DNA from: Nocardioides ginsengisegetis
Lineage (GTDB): Bacteria > Actinomycetota > Actinomycetes > Propionibacteriales > Nocardioidaceae
Length of the DNA stretch: 64,000 nt
Direction: 5' to 3'
Assembly (NCBI RefSeq): GCF_014138045.1
Contig: NZ_JACGXA010000001.1
Location: forward strand, 3,395,001 to 3,459,000
Part shown: positions 52,544 through 60,078 of the stretch, in pieces
How positions within the stretch are numbered: the first letter of the stretch is position 1
Layout of the letters: the number at the start of each line of letters is the position of its first letter
Notes under the pieces: model-generated
The model's input: the letters and a program-made list of their open reading frames with translations, nothing else
Told to the model about the DNA's origin: nothing
Databases searched by the model: none
Program-made: the position numbers and the translations under genes

Positions 52544-53310
52544 TGGATCCGGCAACCCTGATCGGCGTCGTCGTGGCGCTGGTCGTCGTGATCGTGTCCA
52601 ACGTGCTCGAGGGTGGCAACCCGATGAGCCTGGTGACATTCCCGCCGATGCTGCTCGTCTTCGGCGCGACCCTGCTGATCTCGCTGGCCGGCGGCACCAT
52701 GGGCGACGCCAAGCTGGCGTTCGGCGGGCTCAAGCGCGCCTTCACCGCCCCCGCCCCGCAGGCCGGCGAGCTGGTCACCCAGATCGTGTCGCTGGCCGAG
52801 AAGGCCCGCCGCGAGGGGCTGCTGTCGCTGGAGGACGAGCTCAAGGACATCGACGACGACTTCCTGGTGCGCTCGGTGACGTTCGCGATCGACGGCACCG
52901 ACCCCGACGAGCTGCGCGACATCCTCGAGTCCGAGATCAGCGCCCAGGAGTCGGAGGCCAAGCAGGCCGCGAAGTTCTGGGCCGCGGCCGGCGGCTACGC
53001 CCCCACCATCGGCATCGTCGGCACGGTCATGGGCCTGGTGCACGTGCTGGAGAACCTCGCCCAGCCCGAGGAGCTCGGCCACCTCATCGCGGGCGCCTTC
53101 ATCGCCACCCTGTGGGGCGTGCTCTCGGCCAACGCGATCTTCCTGCCGATCGCGGCCCGCCTCAAGCGGCTCGGCGAGCTCGACACCCAGCGCATGGAGC
53201 TGGTCATCGAGGGCGTCGCCGCGATCCAGGCGGGCTCCAACCCGCGGATCGTCGCGCAGCGGCTGCGCTCGCTGCTCCCCGCCGAGCAGCGCGAGACCGA
53301 GGCCGCCTGA
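52543..53310 (+). CDS. motA: Flagellar motor stator protein MotA
   Basis: 255 residues, four membrane helices: IGVVVALVVVIVSNVL, PMLLVFGATLLISLAGG, then the cytosolic loop with EKARREGLLSLEDELKDIDDDFLVRSVTFAIDGTDPDELRDILESE, and APTIGIVGTVMGLVHVLENL plus IAGAFIATLWGVLSANAIFLPIA. The charged loop contacts FliG. Coupled to motB. Confidence 0.97.
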   Translation: MDPATLIGVVVALVVVIVSNVLEGGNPMSLVTFPPMLLVFGATLLISLAGGTMGDAKLAFGGLKRAFTAPAPQAGELVTQIVSLAEKARREGLLSLEDELKDIDDDFLVRSVTFAIDGTDPDELRDILESEISAQESEAKQAAKFWAAAGGYAPTIGIVGTVMGLVHVLENLAQPEELGHLIAGAFIATLWGVLSANAIFLPIAARLKRLGELDTQRMELVIEGVAAIQAGSNPRIVAQRLRSLLPAEQRETEAA

Positions 53311-54206
53311 TGGCCTCCCGTCGACGCCGCCGCGGTCACGAGGAGGAGCACGAGAACCACGAGCGCTGGCTGGTCACCTACGCCGACATGCTCACCCTGT
53401 TGATGGTGCTGTTCATCGTGATGTTCGCGATGAGCTCGGTCGACGAGAAGAAGTACAACGCGCTCCGCTCCGGCCTGGCCGACGGCTTCGGCCAGCAGTC
53501 GTCGTTCATGAAGGGCAGCGACGCGCTGCTCGACGGCGAGGGCGAGACGGTGGCCGAGGAGCTCGTCTCCGACAAGGCCTTCCAGGGCCTGCCGGCCGAC
53601 CAGAAGGCCCAGGTGGTCGCAGCCGTCCAGGGCCAGGAGCGGGTCCTGCAACGCGCGAAGTACACCGAGGCCGAGACCGAGGTGAAGCGGCTGGAGAAGA
53701 TCCGGGCCCGCCTCGAGTCGGCGCTGGCCAAGCACGGCCTCCAGGACGACGTGCGCACGACGATCGACGACCGCGGCCTGGTCGTCAGCCTGGTCAGCAA
53801 GCACGTGGTCTTCCGCGCCGACGTCGCCGTGCTCAGCCCCCGCGGCCAGCTGGTCGTCGACACCCTGGCCCCGGTGCTCCGCGACGTCCCCGACCCGCTG
53901 CGCATCGACGGCCACACCAACCAGGTCAAGGTGCACCCGAAGTACTACGCCACCGACTGGGACCTCTCCGCCGCACGGGCCGTCACGGTGCTGCGCCGGA
54001 TGAACGAGGTCGGGCACATCCCGCAGGACCGGCTCTCGATGTCGGCCTTCGGCCACGAACGACCCCTGGAGGACCCGTCCCGACCGGGCTCGCAGCAGGT
54101 GAACAAGCGCGTCGACATCGTCGTGCTGTCGGGGATCCCGTCGGAGTCGCGGGAGCTGCTGGACGACGTCGCCCGGAGCCGTTCCGGGACCGAAGGAGAA
54201 TCGTGA
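53310..54206 (+). CDS. motB: Flagellar motor stator protein MotB
   Basis: 298 residues. One membrane helix with the proton-carrying Asp26 in YADMLTLLMVLFIVMFAM, a plug helix, and a C-terminal OmpA peptidoglycan-binding domain (IDGHTNQVKVHPKYYATDWDLSAARAVTVLRRM, then NKRVDIVVL). Asp with Leu/Met neighbours suggests a proton-driven motor; ion type is inferred. Confidence 0.97.
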   Translation: MASRRRRRGHEEEHENHERWLVTYADMLTLLMVLFIVMFAMSSVDEKKYNALRSGLADGFGQQSSFMKGSDALLDGEGETVAEELVSDKAFQGLPADQKAQVVAAVQGQERVLQRAKYTEAETEVKRLEKIRARLESALAKHGLQDDVRTTIDDRGLVVSLVSKHVVFRADVAVLSPRGQLVVDTLAPVLRDVPDPLRIDGHTNQVKVHPKYYATDWDLSAARAVTVLRRMNEVGHIPQDRLSMSAFGHERPLEDPSRPGSQQVNKRVDIVVLSGIPSESRELLDDVARSRSGTEGES

Positions 54207-54661
54207 ACACCGTGACCGCACTCAAGCCGACGGCCCCGGACGAGCCCGAGGCCGCCGAGGCCCCCGCCAAGGGCGGCCGCAGCAAGAAGAAGCTGCTCGG
54301 CATCCTGATCATCGTGCTGGCCCTGGTCGGCGGCGTCGGCTACTGGTTCGTGCTCAAGCCGGGCGGCTCCGAGGAGCCGAAGCCCGGCGAGATCATGTCG
54401 CTGGAGTCCACCCAGATCAACCTCGCCTCGGGGCACTACCTCAAGATCGGGCTCGCGCTCCAGCTGACCGAGGGCGCCGGGGAGCTCGACGGCAGCAAGG
54501 CGCTCGACGACACGATCGAGCTGTTCAGCGGCCTCCCGGTCGCGCAGGTCTCCCGGCCGGCGTCGCGCCACGCGCTGAAGAAGAAGCTGGTCAAGGCCCT
54601 CAGCGAGAGCTACGACGGGGACGTGATGGGGGTGTACTTCACCGAGTTCGTCACCCAGTGA
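54203..54661 (+). CDS. fliL: Flagellar basal body-associated protein FliL
   Basis: 152 residues from GTG 54203 (AAGGAGAA upstream). A short cytosolic start, one membrane helix (LLGILIIVLALVGGVGYWFVL), and the periplasmic domain INLASGHYLKIGLALQLTEGAG with the closing GVYFTEFVTQ. It reinforces stators. Last gene before a new promoter. Confidence 0.94.
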   Translation: MNTVTALKPTAPDEPEAAEAPAKGGRSKKKLLGILIIVLALVGGVGYWFVLKPGGSEEPKPGEIMSLESTQINLASGHYLKIGLALQLTEGAGELDGSKALDDTIELFSGLPVAQVSRPASRHALKKKLVKALSESYDGDVMGVYFTEFVTQ

Positions 54662-54707
54662 CCCGGGCCCGACACACCGGGTAGCAATTCGGGGAGCCGA
54701 TTTCCCC

Positions 54708-54734
54708 TCAGGACGGCCGCGAGCACGCCGAATG
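54708..54734 (+). promoter_or_regulatory. FliA-type promoter of fliM, predicted leaderless
   Basis: TCAG (54708-54711), 15 bases, GCCGAATG (54727-54734). Transcription would begin near 54741-54743, where the fliM GTG lies, so fliM mRNA should be leaderless when made from here. Confidence 0.65.
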
Positions 54735-54742
54735 GTCCAGAC

Positions 54743-55714
54743 GTGCTCCGCTCCGCCGTCCCCTCCACGCCTGCCCCCGGGCAGCCCGGCGCCGACCTCC
54801 CGGCCGGCCGGTCGCGTCGGCGCGCCCTGGCGGAGCCGGTCTCCTACGACTTCCGGCGCCCGATCCAGCTCTCCCGCGAGCACGGCCGGATGCTGCAGGT
54901 CGCCTTCGACGGCTTCGCCCGGCAGGCGACCACGGTCTTCACCTCCTCGCTGCGCACCGTCTGCCAGGTCACGCTGACCTCGGTCGACCAGCGCACCTAC
55001 GCGGAGTACGTCGACAGCCTGGACGCCTCGACGTACCTCACGATGTTCTCCGCCGAGCCCATGCACACCCTCGGCGTCCTCGAGATCCCGCTGCAGGCGA
55101 CCATGACCTGCATCGACCACATGCTCGGCGGCCCGGGCAGCACCAAGCAGCCGCAGCGGCCGCTCAGCGAGATCGAGTCCGGCATCGCCGGCGGCATGAT
55201 CGAGCGGCTCCTCGGCGAGATGCGCTACTCCATGGCCGGCATCGTGCCGCTGGACCCGATGGTCACCGGAGTGGAGTACAGCCCGCAGTTCGCGCAGGTC
55301 GCCGGTGCCTCGGACGTCATGGTCGTCGCGGCGTTCGAGCTGCGGATCAACGAGCGCGGCTACCGGATGACCATCTGCCTGCCGTTCGCCGGCCTGCTCC
55401 CCCACCTGGTCAAGGCCGCCGCCCCGGTGCCGGTCTCGGAGCGGGAGCGCTCCCAGCGGGCGCTGTCCGCCGCCGAGCTGCGGCACCGCTTCGAGGGCGT
55501 CCCCGTCGAGGTGGCCGTCCGGGTCCGGCCGACCGTGCTCGGCCCCGGTGACCTCACCGACCTGGCCCCGGGCGACGTCGTACGCCTCGGGCACCCCGCC
55601 GCCGCACCCCTCGAGGTCGTCGTCGACGGGACCACGTTCGCCCACGCCACCGCGGGTGCCCGCGGCCCCCGGCTCGCCGCCCTGATCGTGGGCACCCCGA
55701 AGGAGACCGCATGA
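54743..55714 (+). CDS. fliM: Flagellar motor switch protein FliM
   Basis: 323 residues. After an Arg-rich start: SYDFRRPIQLSREHGRMLQVAFDGFARQATTVFTSSLRT, YVDSLDASTYLTMFSAEPMHTLGVLEI, IERLLGEMRYSM, VVVAAFELRINERGYRMTICLPF, and the C-terminal SpoA-like fold with LAPGDVVRLGHP. The usual N-terminal CheY-binding peptide (LSQxEIDALL) is not seen, in line with no chemotaxis genes near. Coupled to fliN. Confidence 0.94.
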   Translation: MLRSAVPSTPAPGQPGADLPAGRSRRRALAEPVSYDFRRPIQLSREHGRMLQVAFDGFARQATTVFTSSLRTVCQVTLTSVDQRTYAEYVDSLDASTYLTMFSAEPMHTLGVLEIPLQATMTCIDHMLGGPGSTKQPQRPLSEIESGIAGGMIERLLGEMRYSMAGIVPLDPMVTGVEYSPQFAQVAGASDVMVVAAFELRINERGYRMTICLPFAGLLPHLVKAAAPVPVSERERSQRALSAAELRHRFEGVPVEVAVRVRPTVLGPGDLTDLAPGDVVRLGHPAAAPLEVVVDGTTFAHATAGARGPRLAALIVGTPKETA

Positions 55715-56550
55715 CCACCGTCCCGCTCCCGACCGACGAGGCCCGGCTCGCCCTGAGCGTCGCGACCGCCGCCGCGCAGGTGCTGCCGTCGCCCGAGCCG
55801 CTCACCCCGGCCGCCGCGCAGCCGGGCACGCCCGACGTTGTCCGCGGGTATGCCGGCGCGGTCATCGCCGAGCTCGAGGGCCAGCTCTCGGGCCGGGTCG
55901 CCGTGCTCGTCGGCGACGAGCTCGTGCAGGCGCTGGAGTCGAGCCCGCTCGGCGGCCTCGACCTGGCCTCCGCGCTGCAGCCGACCCTCGACGCCATCGG
56001 CGAGGCGCTGCACGCCCGGGTCGGCGCCGCCCGCGCCGTCGACCTGTCCCTGGTCACCGCCGACCTGGGCTCTTCCTTCTCCGCCTCCGCGCTGGTCGGC
56101 CGGACCACGTCGGCCGCGGTCCTCGTCCCCGACTACACACTGCGCTCGGCGCTCTACGCCCCCGCACTGGCCGCCGAGGTCGAGCAGTCCCCCGCCGCCG
56201 CCCCGGCCTTTCCCGCCGCCGCCCCGGCCGCCTCCGCCGCTTCCGCGGCCGCCTCCGCCGGAGACGGCCAGCAGCTGATCGGCACGCGTGGCCCGGTCCG
56301 CAGCCGCGGCATCGAGCTGCTGCACGGCGTGGACATGGAGGTCACCGTCGAGATCGGCCGCGCCCGGATGACCGTCCGCGAGCTCCTCGACCTCTCGCCC
56401 GGTGCCGTGCTCGAGCTGGACCGCGCCGCCGGCAGCCCCGCCGACCTGCTGGTCAACGGCCGCCTGATCGCCCGCGGCGAGGTCGTCGTCGTCGACGAGG
56501 ACTTCGGCCTGCGGATCACCGAGATCGTCACCGACGCTGCGGTGGGCTGA
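55711..56550 (+). CDS. fliN: Flagellar motor switch protein FliN/FliY
   Basis: 279 residues. The C-terminal SpoA domain (IELLHGVDMEVTVEIGRARMTVRELLDLSPGAVLELDRAAGSPADLLVNGRLIARGEVVVVDEDFGLRITEIV) is classical FliN. The N-terminal 150 residues resemble the CheC-like module of FliY but the D-x3-E-x2-N phosphatase motif is not apparent, so phosphatase activity is doubtful. An Ala/Pro linker joins them. Confidence 0.93.
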   Translation: MTTVPLPTDEARLALSVATAAAQVLPSPEPLTPAAAQPGTPDVVRGYAGAVIAELEGQLSGRVAVLVGDELVQALESSPLGGLDLASALQPTLDAIGEALHARVGAARAVDLSLVTADLGSSFSASALVGRTTSAAVLVPDYTLRSALYAPALAAEVEQSPAAAPAFPAAAPAASAASAAASAGDGQQLIGTRGPVRSRGIELLHGVDMEVTVEIGRARMTVRELLDLSPGAVLELDRAAGSPADLLVNGRLIARGEVVVVDEDFGLRITEIVTDAAVG

Positions 56551-56553
56551 CGG

Positions 56554-56985
56554 GTGCTCGAGCTCACCGTCCGCCTGGTCTTCTCGCTGGCCGTCGTCGT
56601 CGGCCTGTTGCTGCTCATCGCCCGCTTCGGGTCGAAGCGGATGCGCGGCCACCACGGCGCGCTGGTCCGGGTCCTGCACCGCCAGCCCCTGACCCGCACC
56701 ACGTCGGTCTCCGTCGTGACCGTCGGCTCCCGCGTCCTCGTCCTCGGCACCACCGAGCAGCAGGTCCGAGTCCTCGCCGAGCTGGACCCCTCCGAGGTCG
56801 CCCAGCCGGCCGTCCCGGAGGTCGTCGTGCCCGTCGCCGGCAAGCGCCGCGCGGACGTCGTCGAGAAGCCGACGCTGGTGCCCGCAAAGGGCAGTGCCAC
56901 CGCGCCCGGCCCGCTGGCCGGGTCCGTGCTCAGCCCCGACACCTGGAAGCAGGCCCTCGCGGCCGCGACCGGGCGCGCGTCGTGA
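56554..56985 (+). CDS. fliO: Flagellar biosynthetic protein FliO
   Basis: 143 residues from GTG 56554. One membrane helix (LTVRLVFSLAVVVGLLLLIARFG) and the FliO domain: LVRVLHRQPLTRTTSVSVVTVGSRVLVLGTTEQQVRVLAEL. Assists assembly of the FliP core of the export gate. Coupled to fliP. Confidence 0.88.
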   Translation: MLELTVRLVFSLAVVVGLLLLIARFGSKRMRGHHGALVRVLHRQPLTRTTSVSVVTVGSRVLVLGTTEQQVRVLAELDPSEVAQPAVPEVVVPVAGKRRADVVEKPTLVPAKGSATAPGPLAGSVLSPDTWKQALAAATGRAS

Positions 56986-57770
56986 GGCGCCTCCTCCTCT
57001 GGTCGTTCGGCTCCGCGCTCGGCATCGTCACCTGGCTCGTCCTCGGCACCACGGCGGCGTACGCCGATCCCACCGGCCCGAGGGGTCCGGGCGGACCGGC
57101 CGCCGGCGACGGCGTCACCATCGACCTCGGCGGCCTGACCGACAAGCCGTCCACGTCCGTGACCGTGCTGATCGGGCTGACCCTGATCTCGCTGCTGCCG
57201 GCGATCCTGCTCACCTGCACGGCGTTCACCAAGATCCTGGTCGTCCTCGGCCTGACCCGGAACGCGCTCGGCCTGCAGCAGACGCCGCCCAACCAGGTGC
57301 TGGCCGGCCTGGCGCTCTTCCTCAGCCTGTTCATCATGGGGCCGGTGCTCTCGGCCATCAACGATGCCGGCGTGCAGCCCTACCTCAACGGCGACAAGAC
57401 CGCGTCGGTCGCCTTCGAGGACGGCATCCAGCCGCTGCGCGGCTTCATGCTCGACAACACCGACGACAACGAGCTCGAGCTGCTGACCAGCGTCGCCGGC
57501 AAGGACATGCCGAAGGACCGGGGCGACGTCGCGACGACGACGCTGGTGCCGGCGTTCGTGCTGAGCGAGCTCAAGCAGGCCTTCATCATCGGCTTCATCG
57601 TCTTCATCCCGTTCCTCGTCATCGACATCGTCGTGAGCGGGGCGCTGATGGCGCTCGGCATGATGATGATGCCGCCGGTGATGGTGTCGCTGCCCTTCAA
57701 GCTGCTGCTCTTCGTCCTGGTGGACGGCTGGGCACTCGTCATCAAGTCACTCGTCGCGAGCTACCAGTAG
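56982..57770 (+). CDS. fliP: Flagellar export gate protein FliP
   Basis: 262 residues from GTG 56982. A signal-like N-terminal helix, then LISLLPAILLTCTAFTKILVVLGLTRNALGLQQTPPNQVLAGLALFLSLFIMGPV, the FliP signature, and LSELKQAFIIGFIVFIPFLVIDIVVSGALMALGMMMMPPVMVSLPFKLLLFVLVDGW. Forms the helical channel with FliQ and FliR. Confidence 0.97.
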   Translation: MRRLLLWSFGSALGIVTWLVLGTTAAYADPTGPRGPGGPAAGDGVTIDLGGLTDKPSTSVTVLIGLTLISLLPAILLTCTAFTKILVVLGLTRNALGLQQTPPNQVLAGLALFLSLFIMGPVLSAINDAGVQPYLNGDKTASVAFEDGIQPLRGFMLDNTDDNELELLTSVAGKDMPKDRGDVATTTLVPAFVLSELKQAFIIGFIVFIPFLVIDIVVSGALMALGMMMMPPVMVSLPFKLLLFVLVDGWALVIKSLVASYQ

Positions 57771-57777
57771 GACACCC

Positions 57778-58047
57778 ATGACCGACACCGCCATCATCGA
57801 GATCGCCCTGCGCACCATGGTCGTCGCGCTGAAGCTCTCCGCGCCGATCCTGATGACCTCGCTGGTCATCGGCTTCACCGTCTCGCTCTTCCAGTCGATG
57901 ACCCAGATCCAGGAGGTCACGCTGGCGTTCGTGCCGAAGCTGCTCGGCGTCGGCCTGGCCCTGCTGGTCTGCGGCAACTGGATGCTGCACACGCTGATCA
58001 CGTTCACCACCGACCTCTTCGAGGCGCTCCCCTCCATGCTCGGCTGA
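57778..58047 (+). CDS. fliQ: Flagellar export gate protein FliQ
   Basis: 89 residues with two membrane helices: LKLSAPILMTSLVIGFTVSLFQSMTQIQEVTLAFVPKLLGVGLALLVCGNWMLHTL. The QSMTQIQEVTLAF block is diagnostic. Part of the FliPQR export core. Confidence 0.97.
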   Translation: MTDTAIIEIALRTMVVALKLSAPILMTSLVIGFTVSLFQSMTQIQEVTLAFVPKLLGVGLALLVCGNWMLHTLITFTTDLFEALPSMLG

Positions 58048-58065
58048 GGTCACCGTGACCGTCCG

Positions 58066-58827
58066 ATGACCCTCACCGTCGGGGGCGAGCCGCTCGTCGC
58101 GTTCCTGCTCGCCTCGATCCGGATCCTGGCGTGGCTGGCCGTCGTGCCGCCGTTCGCCGGGCGCAGCATCCCCGCGATGGCCAAGCTCGTCCTCGCGCTG
58201 GGCCTCGCCTTCGCGGTCGCCCCCGCGGGCGAGGCGATCCCGCTCGACACGGTGGGGCTGCTCTTCAACGTCGGCACCCAGGTGCTGGTCGGGGTCGCGA
58301 TGGGCTTCGTGACCCACCTGCTGCTGTCCGCCGTGGCTGCGGCCGGCTCGATGATCGACGTGTTCGGCGGCTTCGCGCTGGCCCAGGGCTTCGACCCGCT
58401 GTCGATGAACTCCAACACCGTCTTCGGGAAGTTCCACCAGCTGCTCGCCACCGTCCTGCTCTTCGTGACCGGCGGCCACCTGCTCGTGCTCGGCGGCCTG
58501 CTCCGGACCTTCCACTTCCTGCCGCTCGGCACCACACCCGACTGGTCCGGCGCCGACGACGTCCTGGTCCGGGCCTTCGGGATGTTCTTCGTGACCGCCG
58601 TGCAGATCGCGCTGCCGATGATCGCCGTGCTGTTCCTGGCCGACCTGGGCCTCGCGCTGCTCACCAAGATCGCGCCGCAGCTCAACGCCATCAACGTGAT
58701 GTTCCCGGCCAAGATCGGGCTCACGCTCCTCCTGCTCGGCCTGTCCTTCCCGGTCCTTCCGCCCGCGGTGCCGCGGCTCGCGGAGCTCGCCACCCAGGCG
58801 ATGGCCGCCCTCTGCGGAGCGGGGTGA
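58066..58827 (+). CDS. fliR: Flagellar export gate protein FliR
   Basis: 253 residues, multi-span: VAFLLASIRILAWLAVVPPFAGRSIPAMAKLVLALGLAFAV, GGFALAQGFDPLSMNSNTVFGKFHQLLATVLLFVTGGHLLVLGGLLRTFHFLPLG and VTAVQIALPMIAVLFLADLGLALLTKIAPQLNAINVMFPAKIGLTLLLLGL. Completes the FliPQR channel. Seven bases before flhB. Confidence 0.96.
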   Translation: MTLTVGGEPLVAFLLASIRILAWLAVVPPFAGRSIPAMAKLVLALGLAFAVAPAGEAIPLDTVGLLFNVGTQVLVGVAMGFVTHLLLSAVAAAGSMIDVFGGFALAQGFDPLSMNSNTVFGKFHQLLATVLLFVTGGHLLVLGGLLRTFHFLPLGTTPDWSGADDVLVRAFGMFFVTAVQIALPMIAVLFLADLGLALLTKIAPQLNAINVMFPAKIGLTLLLLGLSFPVLPPAVPRLAELATQAMAALCGAG

Positions 58828-58834
58828 CGAGGCC

Positions 58835-60004
58835 GTGAGCGAGGAGAAGACCGAGAAGCCGACCGCGAAGAAGCGGAAGGAGAACCGCAAGGAGGGACAG
58901 GTCCCGCGCACCCAGGAGCTCGGCGGGTGGGCCGCGGTGCTGCTGGTCGGTGCCGCGCTGCCGAGCCTGCTCGGCCACGAGCTGGGCACGTTGCGCGACC
59001 TGATGGCCACCTCGCTGTCGACCGGTGGGGAGGCCAGCACCGGCATGGCGTTCCGGATCCTGCACGAGGGGCTCCTGCATGCCTTCAAGGCCGTGATCAT
59101 CCTCGGCTCGGGGATCATGCTGATCGGCGTCGCGGGGGCGCTTGCTCAGGGCGGCTTCTTCCTCGCCACCAAGTCGGTCAAGCCCAAGCTCTCCAAGCTC
59201 AACCCGATCTCCGGCGCCAAGCGGCTCTTCGGCCCGCAGGCGTTGTGGGAGGGCGCCAAGATGCTGATGAAGAGCGCCGTCGTCGGCCTGCTCGTCTGGT
59301 CGGCGGTGCGCGGGATGATGCCCTACCTCGGCGGGCTGATCCCGATCCCGGTGGTGCTCGCCGGGGTCTCCGACCACGCCGGCTCGATGATCCGATCGGT
59401 GGCCGTGGCCGGCCTGCTGATGGCCGTCCTCGACTACCTCGTGCAGCGCCGCCGGGTCGGCAAGAAGACCCGGATGACCAAGGACGAGGTCAAGCGGGAG
59501 CACAAGCAGTCCGAGGGCGACCCGCTCGTCAAGGGCGCCATGCGGGCCCGCCAGCTCGCCGCCGCGCGCAACCGGATGATGGCCGACGTCCCCACCGCCG
59601 ACGTGGTGCTGGTCAACCCGACCCACGTGGCCATCGCGCTCCGCTACGAGCCCGAGCGGGGCGCCCCGCGCGTCGTGGCCCGCGGCGCCGGCGCCATCGC
59701 CGCCGCGATCCGCGAGCGGGCCGGGGAGCACCGCGTGCCCCTGGTCCGCGACGTCCCGCTCGCGCGGGCGCTCTACACCTCCACCCAGGTCGGCCACGAG
59801 ATCCCGCCCGAGCTGTTCGCCGCGGTCGCCCAGGTCCTGGCGTTCGTGATCAGCCGCCGCTCGCGCGGCGCGTCCGGAGGCGAGCACCGCAGCCCGCGTG
59901 TCGAGGAGGACCTGCCGGCGGTCCCGGCCCTCGGCCGGCGGCGCCGTACGACGGAGGAGCCGGTGCCCCCGAACACCTCAGCAGGGCCCCCGACCGGCCG
60001 ATAG
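58835..60004 (+). CDS. flhB: Flagellar export switch protein FlhB
   Basis: 389 residues from GTG 58835. Start EKTEKPTAKKRKENRKEGQVPRTQEL, four membrane helices, then the cytosolic domain with autocleavage site Asn261-Pro-Thr-His264 in VLVNPTHVAIALRYEPERGAP. About 30 extra C-terminal residues are Arg/Pro-rich. Self-cleavage switches export from hook to filament substrates. Confidence 0.97.
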   Translation: MSEEKTEKPTAKKRKENRKEGQVPRTQELGGWAAVLLVGAALPSLLGHELGTLRDLMATSLSTGGEASTGMAFRILHEGLLHAFKAVIILGSGIMLIGVAGALAQGGFFLATKSVKPKLSKLNPISGAKRLFGPQALWEGAKMLMKSAVVGLLVWSAVRGMMPYLGGLIPIPVVLAGVSDHAGSMIRSVAVAGLLMAVLDYLVQRRRVGKKTRMTKDEVKREHKQSEGDPLVKGAMRARQLAAARNRMMADVPTADVVLVNPTHVAIALRYEPERGAPRVVARGAGAIAAAIRERAGEHRVPLVRDVPLARALYTSTQVGHEIPPELFAAVAQVLAFVISRRSRGASGGEHRSPRVEEDLPAVPALGRRRRTTEEPVPPNTSAGPPTGR

Positions 60005-60078
60005 GACCGGGGACGCCAGGACGGAGTCGCGAAGTGCCAGGGACGGCGCCGCACCGATCGACCCCGAAGGACGAGTCC

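Noticed and set aside
58927..60078. In-frame upstream extension of flhA to a 1065-residue protein
   Set aside because: The extra part is flhB read in another frame; FlhA has a clear start at 60079 with the family's normal length.
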